A stretch of 64,000 nt of DNA, taken from Spirosoma panaciterrae DSM 21099. Its GTDB lineage: Bacteria; Bacteroidota; Bacteroidia; Cytophagales; Spirosomataceae. Within the stretch, counting starts at the first letter, position 1. Each line of letters opens with the position of its first letter. Below, one piece after another: positions 41,951 to 50,419 of this stretch. Where the stretch lies: contig NZ_KB893181.1 of the NCBI RefSeq assembly GCF_000374025.1, forward strand, positions 125,919 through 189,918, read 5' to 3'. A program made the position numbers and the translations under genes. A model generated the notes under the pieces. The model saw nothing but the letters and a program-made list of their open reading frames with translations. It was not told the origin of the DNA and did not search any database.

Positions 41951-42784
41951 TTAGCCAATAGCTACGCGTTTGAAAGCCGATACAGTCAGACCTTTGCTGG
42001 TTTTATCCAGAAGTTGCGAGATCGTAATGGAAGGATCTTTTACAAACTCCTGGTTCAGCAGCGTATTTTCTTTGTAAAACTTGTTCAGTTTACCCATCGC
42101 AATTTTTTCAAGCATGGCTTCGGGTTTGCCTTCGGCACGAGCCTGCTCTTTTCCGATTTCGATTTCGCGTTGAACGATTGTCGCATCAACACCATCTTTA
42201 TCCAGAGCAACCGGTTTCATAGCAGCAATTTGCATAGCTACGTCACGGCCTACTTCAGCTACGTCGGTACCGTTGGTATTGGTCAAACCAACCAGCACAC
42301 CCAGTTTACCGTTTGAGTGAATATACGACACAACCTTATCTGCCGAAATAGTTTCGAAAGAAGCCACGTCGATCTTTTCACCGATTTTACCCATCAGGTC
42401 GGTGATGTGGTCCTGAAGCGAACGGCCATCAGCCTGGGGAGTACTCAACAACGTAGCTTTGTCGCTTGCTTCCGTTGCTACCGCTGTACTCATAACGGCC
42501 ATAGCTAAGTTCTGGAAATCAGCTACCTTCGATACGGGCTCTGTTTCGCAGGCCAAAGCAATCACCTTACCGGATTTACCATCGGGGCTAACATGAGCTA
42601 ATACGATACCTTCAGCAGTCGTGTTATCGGCCCGTTTGTCAGCTATTTTCTGACCCTGCTTCCGCAGAATCTCTTTTGCTTTTTCAAAATCGCCATCAGC
42701 TTCAGTAAGGGCCTTTTTACAGTCCATCATACCGGCTCCGGTCTCTTGCCGAAGTTTGTTTACGTCAGCAGCAGTAATTGCCAT
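41951..42784 (-). CDS. tsf: Translation elongation factor Ts
   Basis: A 277-residue nucleotide-exchange factor that releases GDP from EF-Tu. The N-terminal UBA-like domain reads ADVNKLRQETGAGMMDCKKAL, the classic EF-Ts signature, then EILRKQGQKIADKRADNTTAEG and the dimerisation/core domain (VALACETEPVSKVADF). The C-terminal part has LLNQEFVKDPSITISQLL. Follows rpsB in the same direction (about 200 bases), the standard bacterial order, and is followed by a strong terminator. Confidence 0.97.
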   Translation of the reverse strand: MAITAADVNKLRQETGAGMMDCKKALTEADGDFEKAKEILRKQGQKIADKRADNTTAEGIVLAHVSPDGKSGKVIALACETEPVSKVADFQNLAMAVMSTAVATEASDKATLLSTPQADGRSLQDHITDLMGKIGEKIDVASFETISADKVVSYIHSNGKLGVLVGLTNTNGTDVAEVGRDVAMQIAAMKPVALDKDGVDATIVQREIEIGKEQARAEGKPEAMLEKIAMGKLNKFYKENTLLNQEFVKDPSITISQLLDKTSKGLTVSAFKRVAIG

Positions 42785-42853
42785 AATAAAGGTTGTTAGT
42801 AAGTTTAATTACCAAACGTTATTTTGTGATCAATGAATTGTCTATTGAAATGG

Positions 42854-42889
42854 AATAGCCCATAGCGGATGGCTACGGGCTATTTTTGA
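42854..42889. terminator. Hairpin between rpsB and tsf
   Basis: AATAGCCC (42854-42861) pairs with GGGCTATT (42877-42884), with a second inner TAGC/GCTA pairing. On the plus strand a T-run follows; on the minus strand, the coding strand here, it does not. For rpsB-tsf mRNA it is more likely a processing or attenuation hairpin than a full terminator. Confidence 0.45.
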
Positions 42890-42985
42890 GTTTACTGTTT
42901 TACGTTTACGGTGTTCAGGTGATCAATACAAACTCTGTTAATGCATATATCAACTGAGAACTGTAGGCTAAAACAGCAAACTCAT

Positions 42986-43819
42986 TTATGCTTCCTGCTC
43001 ATCTTCGGCAACAGGGGCTTCAGTTGCTTCTGCTTCGGGCTGAGTAGCACCTTCGGCACGAGCCTGCGCAAGGTCTTCAGCACGCTTAGCTTCTTCTTCC
43101 TCCTGAATCCGTTGATCGTCTTTATCCTGTTTCCGCTCCATCAGACCTTCTTCAATGGCCTTACCGATGGCGAGCGTGATCAGAGCAATGGACTTGTAAG
43201 CGTCATCATTAGCTGGAATCGCGAAATCAACCGCTTCGGGGTTCGAATTTGTATCGCACATCGCGAATACAGGAATACCCAAACGGTGTGCTTCAGCAAC
43301 GGCAATGTGTTCGCGTTTTACGTCGACAATGAATAGAGCGGCTGGCAAACGAGTCAGATCGGCAATACCGCCCAACACACGCTCCAGTTTTTCTTTGTCA
43401 CGCATCCGGGTTAAACGCTCACGCTTGGCAATACTTTTGACGGTCTCCTCGTCTTTCAGCATTTTGTCGAGCGTTTGCATTTTTTTCAACGACTTCCGAA
43501 TAGTCGCAAAGTTGGTGAGCATACCACCCTGCCAACGATCGGTAACATACGGCATTTTCAGGCGACGTGCTTCTTCCGAAACGATTTCCTGAGCCTGTTT
43601 TTTAGTCGCTACGAACAACACCTTCCGACCCGAACGAACAATACCACGGATGGCATTGCAGGCTTCGTCGAGTGAAGCTAATGTTTTATTGAGGTCAATA
43701 ATGTGGATGCCGTTCTTCTCCATGAAGATATACGGAGCCATCCGGGGGTCCCACTTACGCGTCAGGTGGCCAAAGTGCACACCAGCGTCGAGGAGATCTT
43801 TATATTCGATTTGTGCCAT
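42986..43819 (-). CDS. rpsB: 30S ribosomal protein uS2
   Basis: A 277-residue S2 protein of the small subunit. Clear landmarks: DLLDAGVHFGHLTRKWDPRM near the N-terminus, IHIIDLNKTLASLDEA, FVATKKQAQEIV, RWQGGMLTNFATI, and ALFIVDVKREHIAVAEA followed by PVFAMCDTNSNPEAVDFAIP. The C-terminal 50 residues are an acidic Glu/Ala-rich extension beyond the conserved fold, common in Bacteroidota S2. Standard partner tsf follows. Confidence 0.98.
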   Translation of the reverse strand: MAQIEYKDLLDAGVHFGHLTRKWDPRMAPYIFMEKNGIHIIDLNKTLASLDEACNAIRGIVRSGRKVLFVATKKQAQEIVSEEARRLKMPYVTDRWQGGMLTNFATIRKSLKKMQTLDKMLKDEETVKSIAKRERLTRMRDKEKLERVLGGIADLTRLPAALFIVDVKREHIAVAEAHRLGIPVFAMCDTNSNPEAVDFAIPANDDAYKSIALITLAIGKAIEEGLMERKQDKDDQRIQEEEEAKRAEDLAQARAEGATQPEAEATEAPVAEDEQEA

Positions 43820-43975
43820 TTCTTAAAATGAACAATAGAAAATGAAAAAATTAGAGTATGCAGCACCGCGCATCGGCATCATCTAAGCGCAGTCTGGACT
43901 ATGTTGCATAGGGATAAGGGCGTGGGAGATGGGTAAGTAATTCCCCTTTGCCAATGGCCCAGAACCCTCTGCCAA

Positions 43976-44362
43976 TTAACGTTTCGAGAACTGGAACCGA
44001 CGACGTGCCTTCCGACGACCGTACTTTTTCCGTTCAACCATACGCGAATCGCGAGTCAGGAACCCTTCTTTTTTGAGGGCCGGACGGAAATCAGCGTTCA
44101 GTTCAACCAGCGCACGGGCAATGGCCATACGAGTTGCTTCGGCCTGACCAGCTACACCGCCACCACGAACGTTTACTTTTACATCGTAACCACCCACACC
44201 ATTAACGGTAGCAAAGGGTTGGTTCAGAATAATTTGCAGAACTTCGGTCGGGAAATATTGCTTGTAGTCTTTTCCGTTTACCGAGATGGCTCCGCTGCCC
44301 GCCGACAGGTAGATCCGGGAGATGGCAGTTTTACGGCGGCCAATGGTATTAATACGATCCAT
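43976..44362 (-). CDS. rpsI: 30S ribosomal protein uS9
   Basis: A 128-residue S9 protein. Signatures: TIGRRKTAISRIYLS at the N-terminus, VNVRGGGVAGQAEATRMAIA and the basic C-terminal tail ending KYGRRKARRRFQFSKR, which reaches the P-site tRNA. It follows rplM by 6 bases, the conserved rplM-rpsI operon. Confidence 0.98.
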   Translation of the reverse strand: MDRINTIGRRKTAISRIYLSAGSGAISVNGKDYKQYFPTEVLQIILNQPFATVNGVGGYDVKVNVRGGGVAGQAEATRMAIARALVELNADFRPALKKEGFLTRDSRMVERKKYGRRKARRRFQFSKR

Positions 44363-44368
44363 TATGAC

Positions 44369-44812
44369 TTAGAATTTAACTGCTTTGGGTTGCTGAGCCT
44401 CGTGCGGGTGTTGGTCACCAGCGTAAACATACAGGTTGGTGTACAACCGCCGACCAAGCCGGTTTTTCGGCAACATGCCCTTCACAGCATGTTCAATGAT
44501 GCGCTCGGGTTGTTTTTCAAGTAACAACCGGGGCGATGCGAACCGTTGACCACCGGGATAACCTGTGTGGCGAACGTAAACTTTGTCGGTCATCTTAGAG
44601 CCCGTCAGGCGCACCTTTTCGGCATTGATGACGATCACGTTATCTCCGCAGTCAACATGCGGGGTGAAGTTGGTTTTGTGTTTGCCGCGGATCAGACGTG
44701 CAACTTGGCTAGCCAGACGGCCAAGTACTTCGCCCTGAGCGTCAACCACAACCCAATCCTTCTGCACCGTTTCTTTGTTGGCAGAGATGGTTTTGTAACT
44801 GAGCGTATTCAC
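44369..44812 (-). CDS. rplM: 50S ribosomal protein uL13
   Basis: A 147-residue L13 protein of the large subunit. [15 protein letters not shown] is the usual Bacteroidota N-terminus, followed by [47 protein letters not shown] and [22 protein letters not shown]. The frame extends upstream to 44926, but the true start is the GTG at 44812, which gives exactly the family N-terminus and places the coding region after the terminator and promoter described separately. GTG start codon for a ribosomal protein is noteworthy. Confidence 0.96.
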   Translation of the reverse strand: MNTLSYKTISANKETVQKDWVVVDAQGEVLGRLASQVARLIRGKHKTNFTPHVDCGDNVIVINAEKVRLTGSKMTDKVYVRHTGYPGGQRFASPRLLLEKQPERIIEHAVKGMLPKNRLGRRLYTNLYVYAGDQHPHEAQQPKAVKF

Positions 44813-44853
44813 TTTATGGAGACTAATTGGTTGATTTCTAATGATTTGCCTAT

Positions 44854-44885
44854 AAAAAAGCACTCCCGCTTCAAAACGGGAGTGC
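44854..44885 (-). terminator. Rho-independent terminator after mraY
   Basis: GCACTCCCG (44860-44868) and CGGGAGTGC (44877-44885) form a perfect 9-base stem with an 8-base loop; on the minus strand six T follow (plus 44854-44859). It ends the mraY transcript before rplM. Confidence 0.87.
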
Positions 44886-44915
44886 AAATATAGAAGATAT
44901 AAGGCTGAAAAACAA
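44885..44915 (-). promoter_or_regulatory. Putative promoter of rplM-rpsI
   Basis: On the minus strand TTG (plus 44913-44915) is followed after exactly 20 nt by TATATTTG (plus 44885-44892), a perfect match to the Bacteroidota -7 consensus. Predicted start is near 44878, inside the mraY terminator stem, so transcripts from this promoter would lack most of its first arm and not form the terminator. Confidence 0.62.
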
Positions 44916-44935
44916 GGTTCTGTCAAGAATTCATG

Positions 44936-46144
44936 CTAGCGCAACTTCAACGTTGCCAGGGCCAATACAGCCAGGATAATTCCGACAATCCAGAAACGGG
45001 TCACCAGCTTGGCTTCGTGGTACCCTTTTTTCTGAAAATGGTGGTGTAGTGGCGACATCAGGAATATTCGCCTGCCTTCGCCATACGTCCGTTTCGTGTA
45101 TTTGAAATAGCTGACCTGAAGGATTACAGAGACCAGTTCAACCAGAAAGATGCCGCATATGATTGGAATCATCAGCTCTTTCCGAATGGCCAGAAACAGA
45201 ACGGCAATAACGCCACCGAGCATCAAACTACCCGTATCGCCCATGAATACCTGAGCCGGATAGGAGTTATACCACAAAAATCCAACACAGGCCCCAACGA
45301 ACGCAGCACAGAAAATTACCAACTCGCCCGCATTGGGAATGTACATGATATTAAGGTATTGCGAAAATACTTTGTTGCCTGACAGATAGGCGAGTACGCC
45401 GATTGTTAGCCCAATGATTACCGAAGTACCTGCTGCCAGCCCGTCGATGCCATCGGTAATATTGGCCCCGTTCGAAACGGCAGTAATGATGAAAATGCAG
45501 ACAATGACATAGATGATCCAGGTGTAGCTGTCAGGCAATACGCCAAAAAGCAACGAACTGTAATCAAACTCATTATTCTTAAGAAACGGAACTGTGGTTA
45601 GGGTCGATTTTATATCGGTATAAACGTCGGGTACGTTGGAGGTGCTCAGTAAACGAGGGGCATACTTTCGAATTTTGACGTACTGATTGAAGTACAGGGT
45701 AAGACCAACAATCAGCCCTAAACCAATCTGCCCAACGACTTTAAACTTGCCCTGTAGTCCTTCTTTGTTCTTTTTGAAAACCTTGATGTAATCGTCCAGG
45801 AAACCAATCAGGCCCGTCCAGACGGTCGATACCAGAGCCAGGACGACATATACATTAGAGAGTTTTGAAAAGAGCAGTGCCGGAATCAGCAGGGACGCTA
45901 AAATGATAAAACCTCCCATTGTGGGAGTGCCCCGTTTCTGCATCTGACCTTCCAGACCCAGATCACGAATCGATTCGCCAATCTGTAAATTACGAAGGGT
46001 ATCGATGATCCGGCGTCCGAAAATAGCGGCAATGAGCAGCGAAGTGACTACAGCCCCTAACGCCCGAAACGAGATATATTGGAAAACCCCCGCACCCGGG
46101 AAATCGTAGCGTTCGTCCAGAAACTGAAAGAGATAATAGAGCAT
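44936..46144 (-). CDS. mraY: Phospho-N-acetylmuramoyl-pentapeptide transferase
   Basis: A 402-residue membrane enzyme that transfers phospho-MurNAc-pentapeptide to undecaprenyl phosphate, giving lipid I. About ten helices. Active-site stretches: [29 protein letters not shown] with the Asp pair, [17 protein letters not shown] and [12 protein letters not shown], and the late cytoplasmic [17 protein letters not shown]. It has an insert around residues 165-195 relative to E. coli MraY, usual in Bacteroidota. It is the last gene of the upstream dcw block and is followed by a terminator rather than by murD. Confidence 0.97.
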   Translation of the reverse strand: MLYYLFQFLDERYDFPGAGVFQYISFRALGAVVTSLLIAAIFGRRIIDTLRNLQIGESIRDLGLEGQMQKRGTPTMGGFIILASLLIPALLFSKLSNVYVVLALVSTVWTGLIGFLDDYIKVFKKNKEGLQGKFKVVGQIGLGLIVGLTLYFNQYVKIRKYAPRLLSTSNVPDVYTDIKSTLTTVPFLKNNEFDYSSLLFGVLPDSYTWIIYVIVCIFIITAVSNGANITDGIDGLAAGTSVIIGLTIGVLAYLSGNKVFSQYLNIMYIPNAGELVIFCAAFVGACVGFLWYNSYPAQVFMGDTGSLMLGGVIAVLFLAIRKELMIPIICGIFLVELVSVILQVSYFKYTKRTYGEGRRIFLMSPLHHHFQKKGYHEAKLVTRFWIVGIILAVLALATLKLR

Positions 46145-46148
46145 TTTT

Positions 46149-46228
46149 AAAGAGCGAAAGAGTGAAAGAGTGAAAGAATGATATGTTGCGTCAGCCTTTC
46201 GCTCTTTCGCTCTTTCACTCTTTCGCTC
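46149..46228. repeat. Octamer inverted-repeat element between murE and mraY
   Basis: Left arm 46149-46180: four 8-base units AAAGAGCG, AAAGAGTG, AAAGAGTG, AAAGAATG. A 16-base spacer contains GCGTCAGCC. Right arm 46197-46228: TTTCGCTC twice, TTTCACTC, TTTCGCTC. The arms can pair over almost their full length, allowing G-U pairs. The unit and the GCGTCAGC core match the element at 23051-23162, so both belong to one repeat family. It lies between co-directional operon genes. Confidence 0.88.
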
Positions 46229-46245
46229 TTTTAGTCAGGCCAAAG

Positions 46246-47709
46246 TTAAAGATTTCCGCGTTCTGAGAAAGCCTCCCGTAAGACGGCCCGGTCATCGAAA
46301 TCGTATTTGATGCCTTTTATTTCCTGATAGGTTTCGTGGCCTTTGCCAGCTACCAGAATAATGTCGTGTGGTTGAGCCAACGATACAGCCTGTCGAATGG
46401 CTTCATGCCGATCTTCAATCGTTGTCGTCTTTTTGTAATCGACTGGCGGAACACCTGCCTGCATCTGTTCCAGAATAGCCATTGGGTCTTCGTTTCGCGG
46501 ATTGTCGGATGTAAGAATGACCCGGTTGCTGAACCGACAGGCGATTTCGGCCATAATAGGACGTTTGGCAGCATCTCGGTTGCCCCCACAGCCAACTACG
46601 GTGATGATCTGCTCATTCGCCTGGCGTAGCCCATTGATGGTTTCCAATACATTTTGAAGCGCATCGGGCGTATGGGCGTAATCGACGATACCGACAATTT
46701 TATTGTCCGATACAACCTGCTCAAAACGGCCGGGGGGGGGCGTAATACCGGAAAGTAACATCAGGACTTCGGCCGGATCTTCGCCCAGCAGCACAGCCGT
46801 TCCATATACGCTCAGCAAGTTGTAGGCATTGAAGCGACCGATCAGCTTGAACCATACCTCATGCCCATCGAGCTGCATATGCAGACCAAACAGACTGTCA
46901 GCAATGACCTTGCCTTTAAACGTAGCCAGCGTTTGTAAGGAATATGTTTCTTTACGGGCGGCCGTATTCTGGAGCATCACCAGACCTCGTTTGTCGTCCA
47001 CGTTGGTGAGGGCAAAAGCCGAAGCAGGAAGTTGGTCAAAAAAGCCCTTTTTGGCCCGTATGTAATTATCGAAAGTGCCGTGGAAATCGAGATGGTCGTG
47101 AGTGATATTGGTAAAAATAGCTCCTGAGAATGTGAGACCCGCGATTCGTTCCTGCACGACGGCATGCGAACTGACTTCCATGAACACATGCGTACAGCCA
47201 TGCGCCAGCATATTGACGAGTAACTGGTTGATCGTAATGACGTCCGGGGTGGTGTGTGTGGTTGGAATTATCTCATCGTCAATTTGATTCTGAACCGTCG
47301 AGAGTAATCCACAGCGATAGCCAAGCGCACGAAACAGACGAAAGAGCAGCGTGGCTACGGAGGTTTTACCATTCGTTCCGGTTACACCGACAAGCTTCAG
47401 CTTTTGGGAAGGGTGCTCGTAAAAGTTAGCCGCAATCAATCCCATACTTCGGGCCGAATCCTGCACCTGAATGTAAGTAGCATCCGGCGATGGATTATGA
47501 GGAAGTTCCTCGCATACGACAGCCGCTGCGCCTTGCTTTATCGCTGTTTCGATGTAGTTGTGGCCATCGGTCACGGTTCCCCGAACAGCAATGAATAAAC
47601 TACCAGGCCCCACTTTTCGGGAGTCCATAGTAAGGGTAGTAACGTCGGTTTCCATACTACCCGACGTCGCCAGCAGCGGAATTTTATAGAGAAGATTTTT
47701 AAGTTGCAT
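46246..47709 (-). CDS. murE: UDP-MurNAc-L-Ala-D-Glu--2,6-diaminopimelate ligase
   Basis: A 487-residue Mur ligase that adds the third amino acid to the peptidoglycan precursor. ATP site LVGVTGTNGKTSVATLLFRLF; FTNITHDHLDFHGTF; and TSDNPRNEDPM, which contains the DNPR motif that selects meso-diaminopimelate over lysine, so the organism should have DAP-type peptidoglycan. Also VAGKGHETYQEI near the C-terminus. Located between ftsI and mraY; murF, usually next, is absent. Confidence 0.97.
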   Translation of the reverse strand: MQLKNLLYKIPLLATSGSMETDVTTLTMDSRKVGPGSLFIAVRGTVTDGHNYIETAIKQGAAAVVCEELPHNPSPDATYIQVQDSARSMGLIAANFYEHPSQKLKLVGVTGTNGKTSVATLLFRLFRALGYRCGLLSTVQNQIDDEIIPTTHTTPDVITINQLLVNMLAHGCTHVFMEVSSHAVVQERIAGLTFSGAIFTNITHDHLDFHGTFDNYIRAKKGFFDQLPASAFALTNVDDKRGLVMLQNTAARKETYSLQTLATFKGKVIADSLFGLHMQLDGHEVWFKLIGRFNAYNLLSVYGTAVLLGEDPAEVLMLLSGITPPPGRFEQVVSDNKIVGIVDYAHTPDALQNVLETINGLRQANEQIITVVGCGGNRDAAKRPIMAEIACRFSNRVILTSDNPRNEDPMAILEQMQAGVPPVDYKKTTTIEDRHEAIRQAVSLAQPHDIILVAGKGHETYQEIKGIKYDFDDRAVLREAFSERGNL

Positions 47710-47814
47710 ACCGATAAACGATGCCTGCTCTCGTTTTATGGCTGCAAAAAAACAGCTTGAGGGGCGGACTACCTAATTTTTACATTATGTATACGTTAAG
47801 CTGCCTTTCGGCTA

Positions 47815-49941
47815 TCAACTTAATCGAAGCATAATATTCTTGTTACTAACCTGTTCGATGGTCATACCTGGTGAAATGGACTGCTCCCTAACTTTGCCGC
47901 GCCCCTCAACCGATACCCGAAAACCGCGATTCTCAAGTAGAAAAAGGGCGTCCCGTAGGCTTAAACCGCGCACATCGGGGACCTGGCCGGGACGCGTCGG
48001 ACGCGCTTTCCACCGACCGTTCTCGGTGGCCTCTACCCACCCTTCGGTTGCGGGTTCGTTGGCGAGATTCAGTGTTGAACTAATGGTATGCAGATCCTCG
48101 GCATAGCCCGCCAGTAAACCTGTGGTTGAAAGCGGCTTTGAACTACCTGTTCGGATGGGGGCGTGCATGCGAATGTCATAAGCAACAATTCGGTCTGCTA
48201 CAGCCTTAAATACGGGGGCCGATACAGCTCCTGCATACAACAGGTCGATGTTGTCGCCCTGGGGCGTATCGACCATGGTAATCATGCTGTATTTAGGCTT
48301 ATCGGCCGGGAAATAGCCAATGAACGAGGTGTAATATTTGCCTACCTGATACTGCCCATTGATAATTTTCTGGGCGGTTCCTGTTTTCCCGGCAATGGCA
48401 TAATAGGGATTATTAATGTGTTTGGCTGTGCCATTGGTGACCACACCCCGCAACAATTCCTGGGCTTTCCGAGCCGTTTCTTTTGAGCAGATAGGCTCAG
48501 GGAGCACGTACGGTTTGTTATCTTCAATAATTTCGCCGGCCAGCCTGATCTGTTTTACGATCACCGGACGCACCCAATAGCCATTATTCGCAACGGCGTT
48601 ATAGAAAGCCAGCATCTGGAGCGGAGTGATCTGCATTTCGTAGCCATACGACATGGAGGTCAGCGATACTTTGCTCCAGCCCTTCATATCGGGGTTGCGA
48701 ACGACTGGAATGGCTTCTCCTTTCATGTGAATGCCCGTTGGCTGGGTGAGGTGAAACCGGCGGAGGTATTGGCAGTATAGATCAGGGCGACTATAGAAAT
48801 AGCTGCGCATGAGCAGGTGCGTACCTACATTCGACGACTTTTCGAAAACCTGGCGGGCAGTAATCGTTCCATGACCTGCCCGGCTGGCATCGTGAATACC
48901 CAGACCGTTATAACGCGCTGATCCACCGCCAGTGGCTACCAGTTGGTTGAGCGAAATGGCTTTTTCTTCCATCAATGCCATCATGGTAGCCAGTTTGAAC
49001 GTTGAGCCGGGATCGGTGCGGCCAGCCAGAGCGTGGTTGAAATTTTCAATATAATGATCTGGTCCCTCGCCACGACCCTGTTTGGTCAGATTGGCCATCG
49101 CCCGGATTTCGCCGGTAGCCACTTCCATCACGATCACACAGCCTTTAGCGGCATTATATTTGACTAAGGCATCCCGAAGGGCCGATTCGGCCATGTCCTG
49201 AAAATTGACATCGATGGTGGTGTAAAGATCCATGCCCGATTCGGGTTGCATATCCGGCCCATCGTTAACGGGTTTTCGGATGCCACCAGCCAGAACTTCG
49301 ACCAGGCCGACTGCATTTTTACCTGCCAGCGCAGGTTGAAACGAGGCTTCCAGGCCAATCAGCCCCCGTCCGGTTTTAGCATCCAGATTCCCGATGGTTC
49401 GTTCGGCCATCTGCCCAAAAGGATGATAGCGTTCGTAATAAGGACGCAGAACACCCCCGCGTGCGGCTACTTTGGGCGTTGACCGGAAAAACGGCCATTT
49501 CAACATCTTCTGCCGCTCCTGAAACGTTACCCGACGGCGGTTCAGCAATACATACCGGCGTTTATGGGCGCGGGCATCCCGAACCAGATCAGCGTACTCC
49601 TGTGGGGAACGGTCGCGGTAAATTTGCGAGAGCAATAACCCCAGCGAATCGATTTTCTTTTTGAAATAGTCGGGTTTGGCCATAGTTGGGTCGAGGCCAA
49701 CTACGTAGGTGGGTAAAGACGTAGCCAGGAGCCGACCGTCGTTGGCAAAGATATTCCCCCGCATTGCCCGGATGGTGTCGCGCTGGATCAGGGTCGCATC
49801 AACACGCTCACGCCAGAACTGCCCTTTGAAGGTCTGGAAATATTGTACATAAATCAGCCGAAAGACAACGCCAACGGCCAGGACAATAACCAGATAGTAG
49901 ACGTTATTGGCCCGTTGAATGATGTCCTGCTTAATGTTCAT
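47815..49941 (-). CDS. ftsI: Septal transpeptidase FtsI (class B PBP with PASTA domain)
   Basis: A 708-residue penicillin-binding protein that crosslinks septal peptidoglycan. One N-terminal transmembrane helix (about 14-32), a dimerisation domain (IRAMRGNIFANDGRLLATS), and a transpeptidase domain with the serine nucleophile in DPGSTFKLA (Ser313), the SSN triad in EKSSNVGT and AIAGKTGTAQK (KTG). It ends in one PASTA domain (VPDVRGLSLRDALFLLENRG to the end), which may bind peptidoglycan. PASTA-bearing FtsI is usual in Bacteroidota. It overlaps the ftsL stop by 11 bases. Confidence 0.96.
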   Translation of the reverse strand: MNIKQDIIQRANNVYYLVIVLAVGVVFRLIYVQYFQTFKGQFWRERVDATLIQRDTIRAMRGNIFANDGRLLATSLPTYVVGLDPTMAKPDYFKKKIDSLGLLLSQIYRDRSPQEYADLVRDARAHKRRYVLLNRRRVTFQERQKMLKWPFFRSTPKVAARGGVLRPYYERYHPFGQMAERTIGNLDAKTGRGLIGLEASFQPALAGKNAVGLVEVLAGGIRKPVNDGPDMQPESGMDLYTTIDVNFQDMAESALRDALVKYNAAKGCVIVMEVATGEIRAMANLTKQGRGEGPDHYIENFNHALAGRTDPGSTFKLATMMALMEEKAISLNQLVATGGGSARYNGLGIHDASRAGHGTITARQVFEKSSNVGTHLLMRSYFYSRPDLYCQYLRRFHLTQPTGIHMKGEAIPVVRNPDMKGWSKVSLTSMSYGYEMQITPLQMLAFYNAVANNGYWVRPVIVKQIRLAGEIIEDNKPYVLPEPICSKETARKAQELLRGVVTNGTAKHINNPYYAIAGKTGTAQKIINGQYQVGKYYTSFIGYFPADKPKYSMITMVDTPQGDNIDLLYAGAVSAPVFKAVADRIVAYDIRMHAPIRTGSSKPLSTTGLLAGYAEDLHTISSTLNLANEPATEGWVEATENGRWKARPTRPGQVPDVRGLSLRDALFLLENRGFRVSVEGRGKVREQSISPGMTIEQVSNKNIMLRLS

Positions 49942-50332
49942 CTGATTTAACGACGATTTTATGGGGTGGTGTTTGACTATCGGAAAGGTTGAGTGCCGCT
50001 ACGCGCTTGCTGATTTCAGACTGTTTTCCGCTTTTGTCCAGATCAGCCTGCAAAACCGTATACTGCGAGCGGAGTTCGTCGACCTGGATCTGCGTTCGCT
50101 GAATACGCCGAACGAGCCGCTCGGCATTGTGATTGAGGCCAATGTACAGAATGAGCAGGGTGGTGACCCACAAAATCCGGTCGATATGATGGATGGGCCA
50201 GGCGTTATCTTCGCCAAAAAGCCGATCCAGGCCAATAAAGTCGTTTAGCCAGGTGGCCAGCTTGAGTTTGCGCCGTTGCTTTTTTTGCTGTTGCGTAACG
50301 CGCGGAGATTCCCGGAATGTGTTTTTGGCCAT
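49931..50332 (-). CDS. ftsL: FtsL-like cell division protein
   Basis: A 133-residue bitopic protein: a basic cytoplasmic N-terminus (QQKKQRRKLKLATWL), one transmembrane helix (about 56-73, DRILWVTTLLILYIGL), and a coiled-coil periplasmic segment (about 78-118). This is the topology of FtsL, which with FtsQ and FtsB activates FtsWI; it resembles the Bacteroidota FtsL type. The open frame extends to 50386, but ATG at 50332 (MAKNTFRESPR) is the better start. First dcw gene in this window; mraZ and rsmH, which usually precede it, are absent. Confidence 0.85.
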   Translation of the reverse strand: MAKNTFRESPRVTQQQKKQRRKLKLATWLNDFIGLDRLFGEDNAWPIHHIDRILWVTTLLILYIGLNHNAERLVRRIQRTQIQVDELRSQYTVLQADLDKSGKQSEISKRVAALNLSDSQTPPHKIVVKSDEH

Positions 50333-50419
50333 AGCTTGGGTTAGGATGCTACAGAAGTACAAAGAAACAAAAACATGGGCTCCCAATCCGGGCCGGGATC
50401 AAATTCTTTGATAAGATTT

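Noticed and set aside
44813..44926. Upstream extension of rplM to an ATG at 44926
   Set aside because: It would include the terminator and promoter region and add residues absent from L13; the GTG at 44812 fits the family N-terminus.
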